Positions 9,281-19,428 of a stretch of 64,000 bases of DNA are shown in pieces (within the stretch, counting starts at the first letter, position 1; the number at the start of each line of letters is the position of its first letter). The notes below the pieces were generated by a model. That model was not told the DNA's origin, searched no databases, and saw only the letters and a program-made list of their open reading frames with translations. A program made the translations under genes and the position numbers. Source of the DNA: Lacihabitans sp. LS3-19 (GTDB taxonomy: Bacteria; Bacteroidota; Bacteroidia; Cytophagales; Spirosomataceae); contig NZ_RJUA01000011.1 in assembly GCF_024343575.1 (NCBI RefSeq), forward strand, positions 1 through 64,000, in the 5' to 3' direction.

Positions 9281-9308
9281 GTATTGAAAAAAATACTATC
9301 TTTTTTTT
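9278..9308 (+). terminator. Weak terminator after the CE12-GH28 gene
   Basis: A short stem (GTATT with AATAC, extended by TA with a bulge) around an A-rich loop is followed by eight T. It overlaps the stop codon and lies between convergent genes. Confidence 0.5.
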
Positions 9309-9328
9309 AAAACGTATATTTTGAAAAT

Positions 9329-10201
9329 TTACTTTATTTTATTCTTAAAAAGAATCTTAAAGGAATTTGACCGCTGAGTTTCTTTGAAAGGTGTTAAGAT
9401 TGAGTAGTCTTTTTTTGTCTCCAAATTCATGTTTTCAATCAAGTTATTTTCATTAAATAAAGTTAATTCTCCTTTATATTCGAAAAAATTAATTTTAATT
9501 TTTGCTTCTATACCAGAGCCAGGCATGTGTTTTTGGCTATCATAAGGCTCCACTATTATTTTCTCTTCTTTGGGAATTAATTTTCCATTTAAACTAATTT
9601 TGGATTTTTGTCCATCGTTTTGTAGAACTTCAAAAATATTCACAAACCTCCCATCACTATTTTCAAGGGTATCTTGCCATGTTTCCCCAACAGCCATTTT
9701 TGATTTATGATAAATACAAACCGAAGATAATTCATATACTGGATGCAGAAGCGGAATAGCAGAAAGTATTATACCTTTATTACTATCTGGTTTTGAAATA
9801 CTTGAAACATCATTAATTTTAGTAACATTTTCAAGAAGGCTTAAATAATGATCACTAGCAATTTTGCTATTTTCATTTGAAGCAAAAGGGCTATCAGTAT
9901 CTATTTCAAAATCAGCACTCTTCGTCTTTATTCTCTTAGTTTTTATAGATAAATTGGAAGTACCTTTAGACAATTTAAATTCAAATTGTTTTAAAGAATA
10001 ATATTGTGCTGATGATTGTTTCTGGGACTCAATTTTCAAATTCTTTTCTTCCAATTCTTGAGCTTTTGAAGATTCAGAAATTGGAATTGAAGTGTAAGAA
10101 TATTCTTGTTCAATAACGATATTCTTATTAAGAAATAAGTTTTGTCCAAAAATAATATGCCCGATGAATAAACAAACTAATAAAAGAAGTGATTTTTTCA
10201 T
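9329..10201 (-). CDS. Secreted protein of unknown function, DUF6263-like
   Basis: 290 residues starting at the ATG of MKKSLLLLVCLFIGHIIFGQ, a clean signal peptide; a TTG eight codons upstream is in frame but would put extra residues before the lysines. The C-terminal half carries KMAVGETWQDT and a series of beta strands ending in ETKKDY, similar in style to the DUF6263 family of Bacteroidetes secreted proteins. The middle is low-complexity and Ser/Lys-rich. It is convergent with the pectinase gene and divergent from the small Cys-containing protein. The family assignment is tentative and no function is known. Confidence 0.7.
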   Translation of the reverse strand: MKKSLLLLVCLFIGHIIFGQNLFLNKNIVIEQEYSYTSIPISESSKAQELEEKNLKIESQKQSSAQYYSLKQFEFKLSKGTSNLSIKTKRIKTKSADFEIDTDSPFASNENSKIASDHYLSLLENVTKINDVSSISKPDSNKGIILSAIPLLHPVYELSSVCIYHKSKMAVGETWQDTLENSDGRFVNIFEVLQNDGQKSKISLNGKLIPKEEKIIVEPYDSQKHMPGSGIEAKIKINFFEYKGELTLFNENNLIENMNLETKKDYSILTPFKETQRSNSFKILFKNKIK

Positions 10202-10288
10202 AAATAAATTAAGATATTCTTGCAAATGAAAAAAAAAAAATAGAATTACAAGCTGGTTCTCTTTTTTACAACTATAATTTATAAAAAT

Positions 10289-10657
10289 ATGAAAAATTTA
10301 ATAAAAACACTCAGTCTTATTTTCTTGTTATCGCATAATGGATTTGCTAAATCTGCGATAGAAATTAATCCAAAAAATAATTTTATTGAAAACCAGAAAA
10401 TTGAGAAATTCAATATTGAAAATACATTGAAAAATGTAATCGAAAAAAATAGTATAGAAAATATCAAATTTGATAATGAAAATACTAATTTTAATCTCGA
10501 AAATAGTGGCCAAAATGATTTGCATAAAGTTGATTTGAACCAACAAATGATGGAATGCTCTAATGAGAGGATAATAGTAGAAGGTACTACAATTGGCTAT
10601 GCGAGAACTTGTTGTATTGGTTCTTGGTGCACTACTAGAGAAGTATTTTTCCAATAA
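10289..10657 (+). CDS. Small secreted protein with a Cys-containing C-terminus
   Basis: 122 residues. A signal peptide (MKNLIKTLSLIFLLSHNGFAK) is followed by an Asn/Ile/Glu-rich stretch (about residues 24-85) and a compact C-terminal end with four cysteines (ECSNERI, RTCCIGSWCT) that could form two disulphides or bind a ligand. The stop is 16 bases before the start of the outer-membrane barrel gene, so the two are probably cotranscribed. The layout leader - acidic spacer - Cys core resembles a secreted peptide precursor, but I recognise no family. Alternatives are a small lipoprotein-like accessory of the barrel or a decaying gene. Confidence 0.6.
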   Translation: MKNLIKTLSLIFLLSHNGFAKSAIEINPKNNFIENQKIEKFNIENTLKNVIEKNSIENIKFDNENTNFNLENSGQNDLHKVDLNQQMMECSNERIIVEGTTIGYARTCCIGSWCTTREVFFQ

Positions 10658-10673
10658 ATAATTAATTCAATTT

Positions 10674-13370
10674 TTGAGAACCAGCAATTTTAAAAATTTG
10701 AAAGGTTTAATTCTTGCATTTTTTGTTACTTTTTTTCTGTCCCATTGCTTTGGACAAAATACTAAAAAAGTAATTTTTAAAAGTGATAAAAATGGCCACT
10801 TTAATCAAAACTTAGACAGTGTTTTGGTATTTAAATCCAATGGATCAATCTATGAACTTGAGAAAAAAGTATTAAAACCTTCTACTTCTTTTGAATATAA
10901 CCTCTATAATAAACAATTATACCAATTTATTTTTCATAGTTCTTGTTGTTTGCCTGTTCTCAAAGGTATCGATTCTGACACACTTAGCGATATTCAAATT
11001 ATTCAATTGCACTTTGGAGAAAGGCTAATAAACTTAAAAGAATTAGAAGTAAAAGCTCAACGTGACCGATTCATCAATTCTGGAGACACTACTTTTATTT
11101 TTACAAATCCAGACGATACTCGCCCGAATGCAGCTGCATCAACCTTATTTGAGAGGGTCACAGGCTTAAGTAATAACCTAGGTAGAATTTCAGTTTTAGG
11201 TAAAACAGTTAAAGAAGTTACAATTGAGGGAAGAAAGATATATGGAGGTGTGCCATCTCTTAGTCTTGAAGCAATAAAAGCAGATATGATAGAACAAATG
11301 GAATTTGTCGAAAAAAAACTAGCATCTGGCCAATCTATAAATACATTAAATATCAAACTTAAAAAAGAAAGCAAAAACCTTGGCTATGGTACGATTGATG
11401 CGGCTTTGGGTTTTAAAAAGAATCATTTAGCAAATATACGATATAATAAAATCTCGAAAACTGGTTTTTTTAATGCATTTGCTACTTCCAATACTATTAA
11501 TCAAAGAGGAATAGACTCAAAAACTATGGACTATTTAAGATTGAATTCATTTGGCAATGCAATGAATACCACAGGTTCTGTTATTGGTTTATATGATAAT
11601 TACGATGTTGACATTGAGGAAAATTATTCTGTTTTTGAAAATAAATTACTAGGCATTAATAATTATTCAGATGCGGGAATTAACTACACACTCACTCGAC
11701 AAAAGTTAGAATTAAATACCTTTATGTTTTTAAATGATGTAACAGGAAAAATATTTCAAAATACAAATTCTGAAAGTTTATTAGGAGAAATAAATCAAAA
11801 AACAAAAAAAAAACAAAGGCAAATCAATAACGAAAGTGCTCTTAATTCAAGCCTTAATTTAATATTTAAACCAAATTCAAAGGTCACATTTAGGTTTAGT
11901 AATTTTATAAATGTTACAAAAGTAGGTAGATTATGGTCTGATACTACAGAAAATATAACCAATTTTAATCTACTTACCTCTTATATTTATGGAAACCTCG
12001 GCAATAAAAACCACTTGCTAGCAAATTCATCAAATGTCTCTTTAATCATAAATGGAAAAAAGCCTGGTACATTAACTTCATTTTTTTTTAATCAAAATCT
12101 GAATAAAAATAATAATGAGAATAAATTTGAAAATATAATAATATTCGATGATATTATTTTTCAACAAATTAGTAACCAAAGACTTGTTCCATTTTTGAAT
12201 ACCGAAAACATTCAATTTATCCACGCAAAACCCATAACTAAGAGAATACTTCTAGAAGCAAAATTCAAAATGACAAATATTAAAAACTCGAACAAACTAA
12301 TCGATAATTTTGAACAAAAAAACAATGAGTTGATAAATTCTAAAGTAAAAAATCAACTTGTAGAAACTGGAATTTATGCACTTTATCAAAGGCCAAAATT
12401 AAAAGCTATAACTGGCTTGAATTATATATATTGGGATATTAAAAGAGAACGAAATATTGAAAGTTTTAATCAGAATCAAAATTTTCTAATAAACCCATTT
12501 ACCAAATTAGAAACTAAATTAAATAGAAACCCTTTATGGTTAAGAATTTCACAAGAAGTCACTTTGCCAGGATGGAGTCAAGTGGGAAGTTTACCTGATA
12601 GCAGTAATCTAAATATAGTCAGCTCAGGCAATATATATTTAAACAATTATGTCCAAAGAAATATTCAGTTAGGATCTTCATTTCGTTTGAAAGGCGATTT
12701 GCAATCTAGCATTACTCTTGGGTTTTCCAAATTCCTTAATCCTATTATTAATGACAATCAATTAAATCCTTTATTCAATGTCGTATTTACTTCTTTCGTA
12801 AATAGCCCAAATCCAAATATAAGTTTAAACGCTAATTTGAGTATTTTCCGAATTAAAATGAACAGTAAATTTTCTCTGTTTTACTATAGTAATTTTATTC
12901 ATTTAATATCAACCCAAAAAGTAAACGAATCATTTAGCCAACTGAAAACTAATATATTATTAAATACCATAACCGCTTCTTATAAAGTAAATAAAAATGT
13001 AATTTTTAAAATAAATTGGGCTGCTAGATTTAATTGGCTGAATGGCGGACTTATTTTTAATAATGATTTCATCATATCAAATAATTTGGATTTGGGGAAA
13101 AAGTGGTATTTAGATTCTAAAATGAATTTAACCTTTAATAAAAACAAAAATCTCATTTCTCAACAATTTCTAGATCTTGAAATAGGAAAATACATGCTAA
13201 AAAAGAACAATTTCAAGGGAAATATATTTGTAAAAAATGCTTTTAATTATCAAAACCAAATTTCCGTTTATCAAACTTCAAATTTTCAACTTTTTCAATC
13301 TATTAATCAACTACCAAGAGTTGTTGGTATTCAAGTAACTATTTATCCTGAAACTTTCAGAAAAAATTAA
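10674..13370 (+). CDS. TonB-receptor-like outer-membrane beta-barrel protein
   Basis: 898 residues. A stop at 10659 and the absence of any in-frame ATG leave TTG at 10674 as the best start; it gives a good signal peptide (LILAFFVTFFLSHCFGQ). Residues about 105-215 look like a receptor plug: LKELEVKAQRDRFINSGDTT, LFERVTGL, GRISVLGKTVKEVTIEGRKIYGGVPSL, IEQMEFVEK. The remaining 680 residues are alternating beta strands typical of the OMP_b-brl_3 type of barrel. No classical N-terminal TonB box or carboxypeptidase-regulatory domain is evident. Codon use is very AT-rich, as in the preceding small gene. Likely role: transport or export across the outer membrane of something linked to the small Cys protein; this is inference from adjacency. 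Confidence 0.75.
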   Translation: MRTSNFKNLKGLILAFFVTFFLSHCFGQNTKKVIFKSDKNGHFNQNLDSVLVFKSNGSIYELEKKVLKPSTSFEYNLYNKQLYQFIFHSSCCLPVLKGIDSDTLSDIQIIQLHFGERLINLKELEVKAQRDRFINSGDTTFIFTNPDDTRPNAAASTLFERVTGLSNNLGRISVLGKTVKEVTIEGRKIYGGVPSLSLEAIKADMIEQMEFVEKKLASGQSINTLNIKLKKESKNLGYGTIDAALGFKKNHLANIRYNKISKTGFFNAFATSNTINQRGIDSKTMDYLRLNSFGNAMNTTGSVIGLYDNYDVDIEENYSVFENKLLGINNYSDAGINYTLTRQKLELNTFMFLNDVTGKIFQNTNSESLLGEINQKTKKKQRQINNESALNSSLNLIFKPNSKVTFRFSNFINVTKVGRLWSDTTENITNFNLLTSYIYGNLGNKNHLLANSSNVSLIINGKKPGTLTSFFFNQNLNKNNNENKFENIIIFDDIIFQQISNQRLVPFLNTENIQFIHAKPITKRILLEAKFKMTNIKNSNKLIDNFEQKNNELINSKVKNQLVETGIYALYQRPKLKAITGLNYIYWDIKRERNIESFNQNQNFLINPFTKLETKLNRNPLWLRISQEVTLPGWSQVGSLPDSSNLNIVSSGNIYLNNYVQRNIQLGSSFRLKGDLQSSITLGFSKFLNPIINDNQLNPLFNVVFTSFVNSPNPNISLNANLSIFRIKMNSKFSLFYYSNFIHLISTQKVNESFSQLKTNILLNTITASYKVNKNVIFKINWAARFNWLNGGLIFNNDFIISNNLDLGKKWYLDSKMNLTFNKNKNLISQQFLDLEIGKYMLKKNNFKGNIFVKNAFNYQNQISVYQTSNFQLFQSINQLPRVVGIQVTIYPETFRKN

Positions 13371-13443
13371 AATTAAAAATTTTCGATACAGATAATCTCA
13401 GTTACCTAAGAAAGATTTAAGGCTTAAAAAAATATTTACTACA

Positions 13444-16281
13444 CTAAATCCTCATCATCAAGTCGTTGAGATTTTCGTCGGAAGTGATATTTAGTTTTTT
13501 CCTGAGTCGGTAGCGTTTTAGTTCTACGCTTCTTGCTGTTATATTTAAAAGTTGGGCAATTTCTTTTGTACTGAGGTTCATTCGTAAATAAGCAGCTAAT
13601 TTCAAATCCCCATGAGATAACATCGGAAAATCTTGCTGAAGTTTTTTTAGAAAAGACTCGTGAACTTGGTTGAAATTTGATTCAAAAACCTTCCAGTCCG
13701 AATTGGTCGAAATATTTTTTTCGATAAGCCTTAAAATAGAATCCGATTTCTCTTTCACTTTGTCCGTAACTTCTTCCTTTATTTGAGAAAGCAGTTCATT
13801 CTTTTTTATTAAAACCATCGTGCTATTGGCCAATTCCTCCGATTTTCGGATGATGTCCTTTTCCAATTGCTCATTACGTAGCATCACAATTTCTTGTTGT
13901 TTGTGCTCCACTCTTTGCCTGTGAAGCTCCTCCAATTTTTCCTGGTGTTTTTTCAGCCGTCTTTCATGAAGAAAATTAAGCAAATAAACCAAACCCAGAA
14001 ACATAAGAAAATACCCAATTTTACTCCAACCATTCCAATACCAAGGTGGCAATATTTCGAACTGAAATGTAGATATTTTATCAGAAAAATTGGCCTTTAA
14101 AAACAAAGTGTATTTACCTGCCGACAAACTATTGAAAACCTTAAAATTCTCAGTTTGGTAAGCTGACCAGTTATTATTCAAGCCTTCCAATTTATAACTA
14201 AACTGTGCCGATTGCGAATAACTATTGGGTTTAAACCAAAAACCTATGGCCTTGTTTTTATTAGAAAAAGTAAAAGCTTTATCTTTCCCAATCTCAAAAT
14301 TCTGATTAAGTTCCGATGAATTTTCTAGAAAAAAACCAGAGACCATTGCTCCATCACCAAAACCTTCTTTTACAATCTTATCTTGCTCAAAGTTAAATAG
14401 TTGTCGATAGTTACCGATTGCAAAACCTTCTTCTAAACAAAACATCAGATGTTCCTCATTGAGGGCTTTAATTTGTTCGCTCCCATCAATAAAACTCTTC
14501 GAATCAAAGTAAGAAGCCTGATAGAGCTTATTTTGTTTCCATGTACTGAGCAGACCGTTAGAATTCAATGCCAAAGCCTCTTTATTACCCGATTTAAAAA
14601 ACTTAACAACAGACTGTTGCCTTGGAAAAGAATTTTCCAAAAGAAACTTTTTCCTAGCTAAATCGAAACGATAAACATTTGAAGAAGTTGTGGCCAAAAG
14701 TTGATTTTGAAAGTATGAAATATTCACATAACTGACATTTGGAAATTCAAAAAACGTCCTGTTTTTTACTAAATCATAATCATTAGTGAGTTGAAGTTTT
14801 AAAATCTGATTTGGCACTCTTTTTATCCAAACAGTATTGTTCTTTTCTATTTCTATCTCTTTTACAGATTCGGGCGAGTTTTCTATTATTTTCGAAAAAG
14901 TCCATTTCCCAGCACCATCTTTTCTAAACAAAACCATTCGCGTATAGGTACCTTGAAGCAGCGTATTCTTATCCAATTGTTTGGTTACCCATCCACCTGT
15001 TACATCCGAAATCTTCTTGGCTTGTTTATTATCAATCAGAAATGTACCGTCATTATGACCACAAATCAATTGACCTTCAAAAACATTCAACTGCCAAACT
15101 TGCCCTTGTGTATTCGGCACCAAAACAAATTTGTCACCTTCTTTTACAAACAATCCGTGATTTGAACCGATGTACAAATGGTTTTGAAATACCACCCCAT
15201 CATAAACTGCACCAATATCACCAGATATATCCTGGTAAAATTTCAATGGATTTGCCAACTGAATCAAACTTATGCCATTGTCCAATCCTGCCCAAAGATT
15301 ACCTTCGGCATCTACATTCAGTGCCAAAACCGTATTGTTACCTAAACCATTGTTTTTATTTAAATGATATTTGACCTCCCCTTTTTCATTACAAATCAGA
15401 ATTCCGTTGAGCAATGTCCCAAAAGCATACCAACCGTCTTTTATTTTTACAGCTTTGTTGAGTTTATATTTATTTAGCATTGCATTTAATTCTGCATTTA
15501 AAGGCAAAAAACCATCTTTTGTTTGTTTAAAAACGCCTTTGGAAGTACCCACCCACAATTGTTTATCTTTTTCATCTGAAGCCAAAAGGGCAGCATAAGC
15601 ATGATTTTTAAAAAAAGCCTTGCTATCAGGAATTTCCTCAAAAACTCCTTTTTTCAAACGAAAAACACCATTATCGATACCAGGAACAAACAAATCGCCA
15701 AATACATTATTGAAAAAATGAATATTTGATGGCACTTTCAATGGCTTTATACTTCCATCGGATATATACAAATAAGCAAAAGCAAAAGACTGGAACAAAA
15801 TACCATCCTCCGTCTCGACAATATTCCAAATAGATTCCTCTTTAAACTCCTTCCCTCCTATTTTGGCCTTTAATGAATTGTATTTCAAATCGCCTTTCTC
15901 ATTTCTTTTCCATTCGCCAAACTCTCCCAAAGCTCCAGTAAAAATCCTGCCTTTCCGGTCAACTAAAACAGATCGTAGCGTTTGGTTGCTAGCAAAAAGT
16001 CGCCATCGACTTCCATCATATTCCAAAAGGCCTTTAGAATTTGCAAAATACATATTCCCATTTTTTGGGGATTGGCAAACACTCCAATTTTGTCTGTGTG
16101 CCAGATAATCCGCCCTTGAAAAGGGCTTGATTTTTGGATTTCCAATATCAAAAATACCCTCCCCAAAGACATTTCCATTGATTAAAACCAACAAAAAACA
16201 AATCCAAAGAAAATTATTTAAACATAATTTTGGGAAGGAAAATTTTCCCAGAAAAAAATTACATGATGTAGTTAAAATCAT
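13444..16281 (-). CDS. Hybrid sensor-regulator: propeller sensor, Y_Y_Y domain, TM, coiled coil, LuxR-type HTH
   Basis: 945 residues from the ATG (a GTG one codon upstream is also possible). After a signal anchor (WICFLLVLINGNVFG) comes a large periplasmic beta-propeller with Reg_prop-type blades (NGNMYFANSKGLLEYDG, GNLWAGLDNGISL), a triple-tyrosine domain (FSYKLEGLNNNWSAYQ, LSAGKYTLFLKA), one membrane helix (about 745-765), a long coiled coil (about 770-870) and a C-terminal LuxR-type HTH (LSTKEIAQLLNITARSVELKRYRLRKKL). It has no kinase domain, so it is a one-protein signal-to-DNA regulator. It lies divergent from susC with 139 bases between, and is the obvious regulator of the polysaccharide locus, sensing its oligosaccharide in the periplasm (inference). 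Confidence 0.92.
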   Translation of the reverse strand: MILTTSCNFFLGKFSFPKLCLNNFLWICFLLVLINGNVFGEGIFDIGNPKIKPFSRADYLAHRQNWSVCQSPKNGNMYFANSKGLLEYDGSRWRLFASNQTLRSVLVDRKGRIFTGALGEFGEWKRNEKGDLKYNSLKAKIGGKEFKEESIWNIVETEDGILFQSFAFAYLYISDGSIKPLKVPSNIHFFNNVFGDLFVPGIDNGVFRLKKGVFEEIPDSKAFFKNHAYAALLASDEKDKQLWVGTSKGVFKQTKDGFLPLNAELNAMLNKYKLNKAVKIKDGWYAFGTLLNGILICNEKGEVKYHLNKNNGLGNNTVLALNVDAEGNLWAGLDNGISLIQLANPLKFYQDISGDIGAVYDGVVFQNHLYIGSNHGLFVKEGDKFVLVPNTQGQVWQLNVFEGQLICGHNDGTFLIDNKQAKKISDVTGGWVTKQLDKNTLLQGTYTRMVLFRKDGAGKWTFSKIIENSPESVKEIEIEKNNTVWIKRVPNQILKLQLTNDYDLVKNRTFFEFPNVSYVNISYFQNQLLATTSSNVYRFDLARKKFLLENSFPRQQSVVKFFKSGNKEALALNSNGLLSTWKQNKLYQASYFDSKSFIDGSEQIKALNEEHLMFCLEEGFAIGNYRQLFNFEQDKIVKEGFGDGAMVSGFFLENSSELNQNFEIGKDKAFTFSNKNKAIGFWFKPNSYSQSAQFSYKLEGLNNNWSAYQTENFKVFNSLSAGKYTLFLKANFSDKISTFQFEILPPWYWNGWSKIGYFLMFLGLVYLLNFLHERRLKKHQEKLEELHRQRVEHKQQEIVMLRNEQLEKDIIRKSEELANSTMVLIKKNELLSQIKEEVTDKVKEKSDSILRLIEKNISTNSDWKVFESNFNQVHESFLKKLQQDFPMLSHGDLKLAAYLRMNLSTKEIAQLLNITARSVELKRYRLRKKLNITSDENLNDLMMRI

Positions 16282-16330
16282 CACTAGAGCAATAATTATT
16301 TATGAAATGATGTAATTATGATGTAGTGCG

Positions 16331-16365
16331 AAATTAGTTTAAGCAAATCAGATAATCTAATTTTG
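16331..16365 (+). promoter_or_regulatory. Candidate susC promoter with flanking inverted repeat
   Basis: TAATTTTG at 16358-16365 fits the Bacteroidetes -7 consensus TAnnTTTG and lies 55 bases before the susC ATG. It overlaps the right arm of an inverted repeat AAATTAG (16331-16337) / CTAATTT (16357-16363), which may be the site of the divergent LuxR-type regulator. No good -33 TTTG is seen. Confidence 0.45.
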
Positions 16366-16420
16366 AACTTGAAATATCAATATTATTTAGCAGATATTTA
16401 ATATACACAAACAAGACAAT

Positions 16421-19400
16421 ATGAAATCAATTAAACAACCATTTTATTTAAGCTTGTTGTTTAGTGTTTTGGTGGCATTTGGAGCAAATGCACAAACGCT
16501 GATCAAAGGAAAAATAACAGATGCATCAAATTCGGAAGGAATTCCCGGTGTGTCGGTTAGAGTAAAAGGAGGAACCGCCGGTACAGTTTCAGATTTTGAC
16601 GGTAAATATGAACTCACAGTCCCTTCCAAAACTACCTTGACTTTCACCTCTATAGGATATGATAGCAAAGAAGTAATGGTAGGCAACCAAACCGAAATCA
16701 ATGTTTCGATGGCATTCTCCGAAAATATCCTTGATCAAGTAGTAGTGGTAGGTTATGGCAGTCAAAGAAAAGTGGACATTACAGGAGCTACTAATAGTAT
16801 CAAAGGCGAAGATTTGATAAGAATTCCTGTGATGACACCAACTCAGGCTATACAAGGAAAAGTGGCAGGTGTACAAATCATTAGTTCCGGTAAACCTGGT
16901 AGTTCACCAACGATCAGAGTTAGAGGAACTGGCACTGCACTAGCTGGAACTTCCACCCTTTTTGTTGTTGACGGAGTACTTACTGACGACATCAGCAATA
17001 TCAACAATGCTGATATTGTAAATATTGACATCTTAAAAGATGCTTCTTCAACTGCGATTTATGGAGCAAGAGGGGCAAATGGCGTGGTAATAATAACTAC
17101 AAAAAGAGGACAATCTGGACAAATCCAGGTTAACTATTCCTTGAACACTGGTATGCGGTCGGCTTCCAATTTAGTTAAAATGGCCAATGCCACTGAATAT
17201 GCCAACTATGTAAGTGCTGCTACTGCGAAAATCGTAGAAGCGGGTGATATTTCCACTGATTGGTATTCAAAGATCCTTCGGAATGCTTTTATGCAAAACC
17301 ATAACCTTTCACTTACTGGCGGCTCTGATAAAAACAAAGTGTATCTAAGTTTAGGATATCTTACAGACCAAGGAATTGTGCTGAACAATAAATTTGACAG
17401 ATTTACGGCAAGGCTAAACAATGACCTTACCATCAATAAATATATAACCACTGGCATAAGTGCATCATTTACAAACAGCCATGACCAAAATGTAAATCTA
17501 GGTTCGGCTTATAACAATGCCTACAGAGCGGCACCAATTATTGAGGCTCAAAATTCGGATGGCTTATATGGAAATACCTCCCTTTATCAAAATGTTGGAA
17601 ATGCCGTACTTGACATAAACAATACCAAAGACCTCACCAACAACAATCGTGTGCAGTCTTCAGCGTTTTTATCGATTCAGCCACTCAAATATCTAACTTT
17701 TAGAAGTAGCATAGGTGGAGATTTAATAACAGGAAACCAAAACGTTTACAGTGCAAAGTTTGACAATGACCAAACCACTTTCATTTTGCCTGGAGGTAAC
17801 CAAAGAAATCCGAACTCCACGCTAAATTCAAGTTTTAATAATTCATTCCACTGGGTTTTTGACAATATTCTAACCTTTGAAAAATCCTTCCAGAAAAACA
17901 CCTTAAAATGGTTGGTTGGAACAACAGCCGAGGAGTATTCTTTTAGAGGATTGTCGGGTTTCAGAAAAGATGTGCCTGCTGCCGAAAATTTGTGGTACTT
18001 AAATACTGGAAATGCAAATACATCAACAAATGGAGGTTTTGGCGACAAATGGGCGAGAAATAGCTATTTGAGCCGGATCAATTACAATTTTGACGATACT
18101 TATTTGGTTACGGCCACTGTACGTCGAGATGGAAGCTCTAGATTTCCGGTTCAAAACCGTTGGGGATTTTTTCCTTCTGTGGGTTTAGGTTGGATTATCT
18201 CGAACGAAAAATTCATGGAAAAACAAACTTTCTTCAACACCCTAAAACTAAGGGCCAGCTGGGGACAAGTGGGCAATGACAGGATTCCATCGGATGGCTA
18301 CATCGTGACAGTTGACCAAAACCAAGCCTATGCATTTGGAGGCGGAACAGCTTCACCAGGTGTTGCAATTACACAAATCAAGGATTCAAACTTAAAATGG
18401 GAAACTACTGAAGAGGCTGATTTAGGCCTAGAATGGAGTGCCAAAAACGGAAAGCTGCAAGGAGAACTTGGTTTTTATGACAAAAAATCAAAAGACTTGC
18501 TTATCAATGTAAAAGTACCTTCTGTGACGGGCGATAAAGACGGCGTAGTTTTGACTAATGCTGCTTCTATCAGAAACACGGGATTGGAGGCTGCCGTAAA
18601 CTGGAAAAACAGAATCAATAAAAATGCAAACTATAGCATCGGCGGAAACATTACATTTAACAAGAACCGAGTGATTGGATTAAATGGTGGCCAGCCGATA
18701 TTGGATGGGGGAATTGGTGCTGCTCAGCAATACACCACCAAAACAGACAACGGTCAGCCAGTGGGTAGTTTCTATGTTTACAATACATTGGGTGTTTTCC
18801 AAACCAACGAAGAGGTGTCTGCTTATACCGATGCCAAGGGAAGTGTAATTCAGCCAAGTGCGGCAGCAGGTGATTTTAAATACCAAGACGTAAACGGAGA
18901 CGGTAAAATAGATGATAATGATAGAATTTTTGCTGGCTCCTATCAGCCAAAGGCATACTTAGGCATCAATCTCGGTTTTACCTACAAACAGTTTGACTTC
19001 AGTACGGACCTTTATGGAGCTTTTGGAGGAAAAATATACAATGGAAAAAAAGCTTTTAGACAAGGACTGCTTGACAACGTAGAAAAATCTATGGCTTATG
19101 GAAGATGGTCGCCTGGCACTGGTGTTCAAAACGAACCTGCCGCCAACGGGGGTTATTTACCTGCATCTACCTATTTTGTGGAATCAGGAGATTTTATTAG
19201 GGTTAATAACATTACTGCGGCTTATAATTTACCAAAAACAAAAATTGAAAAAATAAAAGCTTCGAGTGCTAAAATTTTTGTCACTGCTCAGAACCTTTTC
19301 ACCTACAAAAAATACTCAGGATTTACGCCAGAGCTTAGTTCTAACTCTCCAACGAGTGCCGGAATTGAGCTTAATGCTTATCCCACCACTAAAACCTTGG

Positions 19401-19426
19401 CTTTTGGACTTAACATCGGATTTTAA
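16421..19426 (+). CDS. susC: SusC/RagA-family TonB-dependent outer-membrane transporter
   Basis: 1001 residues, typical length. Signal peptide (MKSIKQPFYLSLLFSVLVAFGANAQ), then a carboxypeptidase-D regulatory-like domain (about 28-110: IKGKITDASNSEGIPGVSVRVKG), TonB-box-like ILDQVVVVGYGSQRKVDITGA, a plug with RVRGTGTALAGTSTLFVVDGV and ILKDASSTAIYGARGANGVVIITTK, and a barrel ending in KTLAFGLNIGF with a terminal Phe. Together with the adjacent SusD it forms the pedal-bin importer for large oligosaccharides. It is first in the locus, divergent from the sensor-regulator, and its stop is two bases before the susD ATG. Substrate is inferred from the GH144/GH3 enzymes downstream. Confidence 0.97.
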   Translation: MKSIKQPFYLSLLFSVLVAFGANAQTLIKGKITDASNSEGIPGVSVRVKGGTAGTVSDFDGKYELTVPSKTTLTFTSIGYDSKEVMVGNQTEINVSMAFSENILDQVVVVGYGSQRKVDITGATNSIKGEDLIRIPVMTPTQAIQGKVAGVQIISSGKPGSSPTIRVRGTGTALAGTSTLFVVDGVLTDDISNINNADIVNIDILKDASSTAIYGARGANGVVIITTKRGQSGQIQVNYSLNTGMRSASNLVKMANATEYANYVSAATAKIVEAGDISTDWYSKILRNAFMQNHNLSLTGGSDKNKVYLSLGYLTDQGIVLNNKFDRFTARLNNDLTINKYITTGISASFTNSHDQNVNLGSAYNNAYRAAPIIEAQNSDGLYGNTSLYQNVGNAVLDINNTKDLTNNNRVQSSAFLSIQPLKYLTFRSSIGGDLITGNQNVYSAKFDNDQTTFILPGGNQRNPNSTLNSSFNNSFHWVFDNILTFEKSFQKNTLKWLVGTTAEEYSFRGLSGFRKDVPAAENLWYLNTGNANTSTNGGFGDKWARNSYLSRINYNFDDTYLVTATVRRDGSSRFPVQNRWGFFPSVGLGWIISNEKFMEKQTFFNTLKLRASWGQVGNDRIPSDGYIVTVDQNQAYAFGGGTASPGVAITQIKDSNLKWETTEEADLGLEWSAKNGKLQGELGFYDKKSKDLLINVKVPSVTGDKDGVVLTNAASIRNTGLEAAVNWKNRINKNANYSIGGNITFNKNRVIGLNGGQPILDGGIGAAQQYTTKTDNGQPVGSFYVYNTLGVFQTNEEVSAYTDAKGSVIQPSAAAGDFKYQDVNGDGKIDDNDRIFAGSYQPKAYLGINLGFTYKQFDFSTDLYGAFGGKIYNGKKAFRQGLLDNVEKSMAYGRWSPGTGVQNEPAANGGYLPASTYFVESGDFIRVNNITAAYNLPKTKIEKIKASSAKIFVTAQNLFTYKKYSGFTPELSSNSPTSAGIELNAYPTTKTLAFGLNIGF

Positions 19427-19428
19427 TT

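Noticed and set aside
10328-10654. A 108-codon open frame on the minus strand
   Set aside because: It is antisense to the small Cys-containing secreted protein, which has a clear signal peptide and fits an operon; the AT-rich DNA leaves both strands open.
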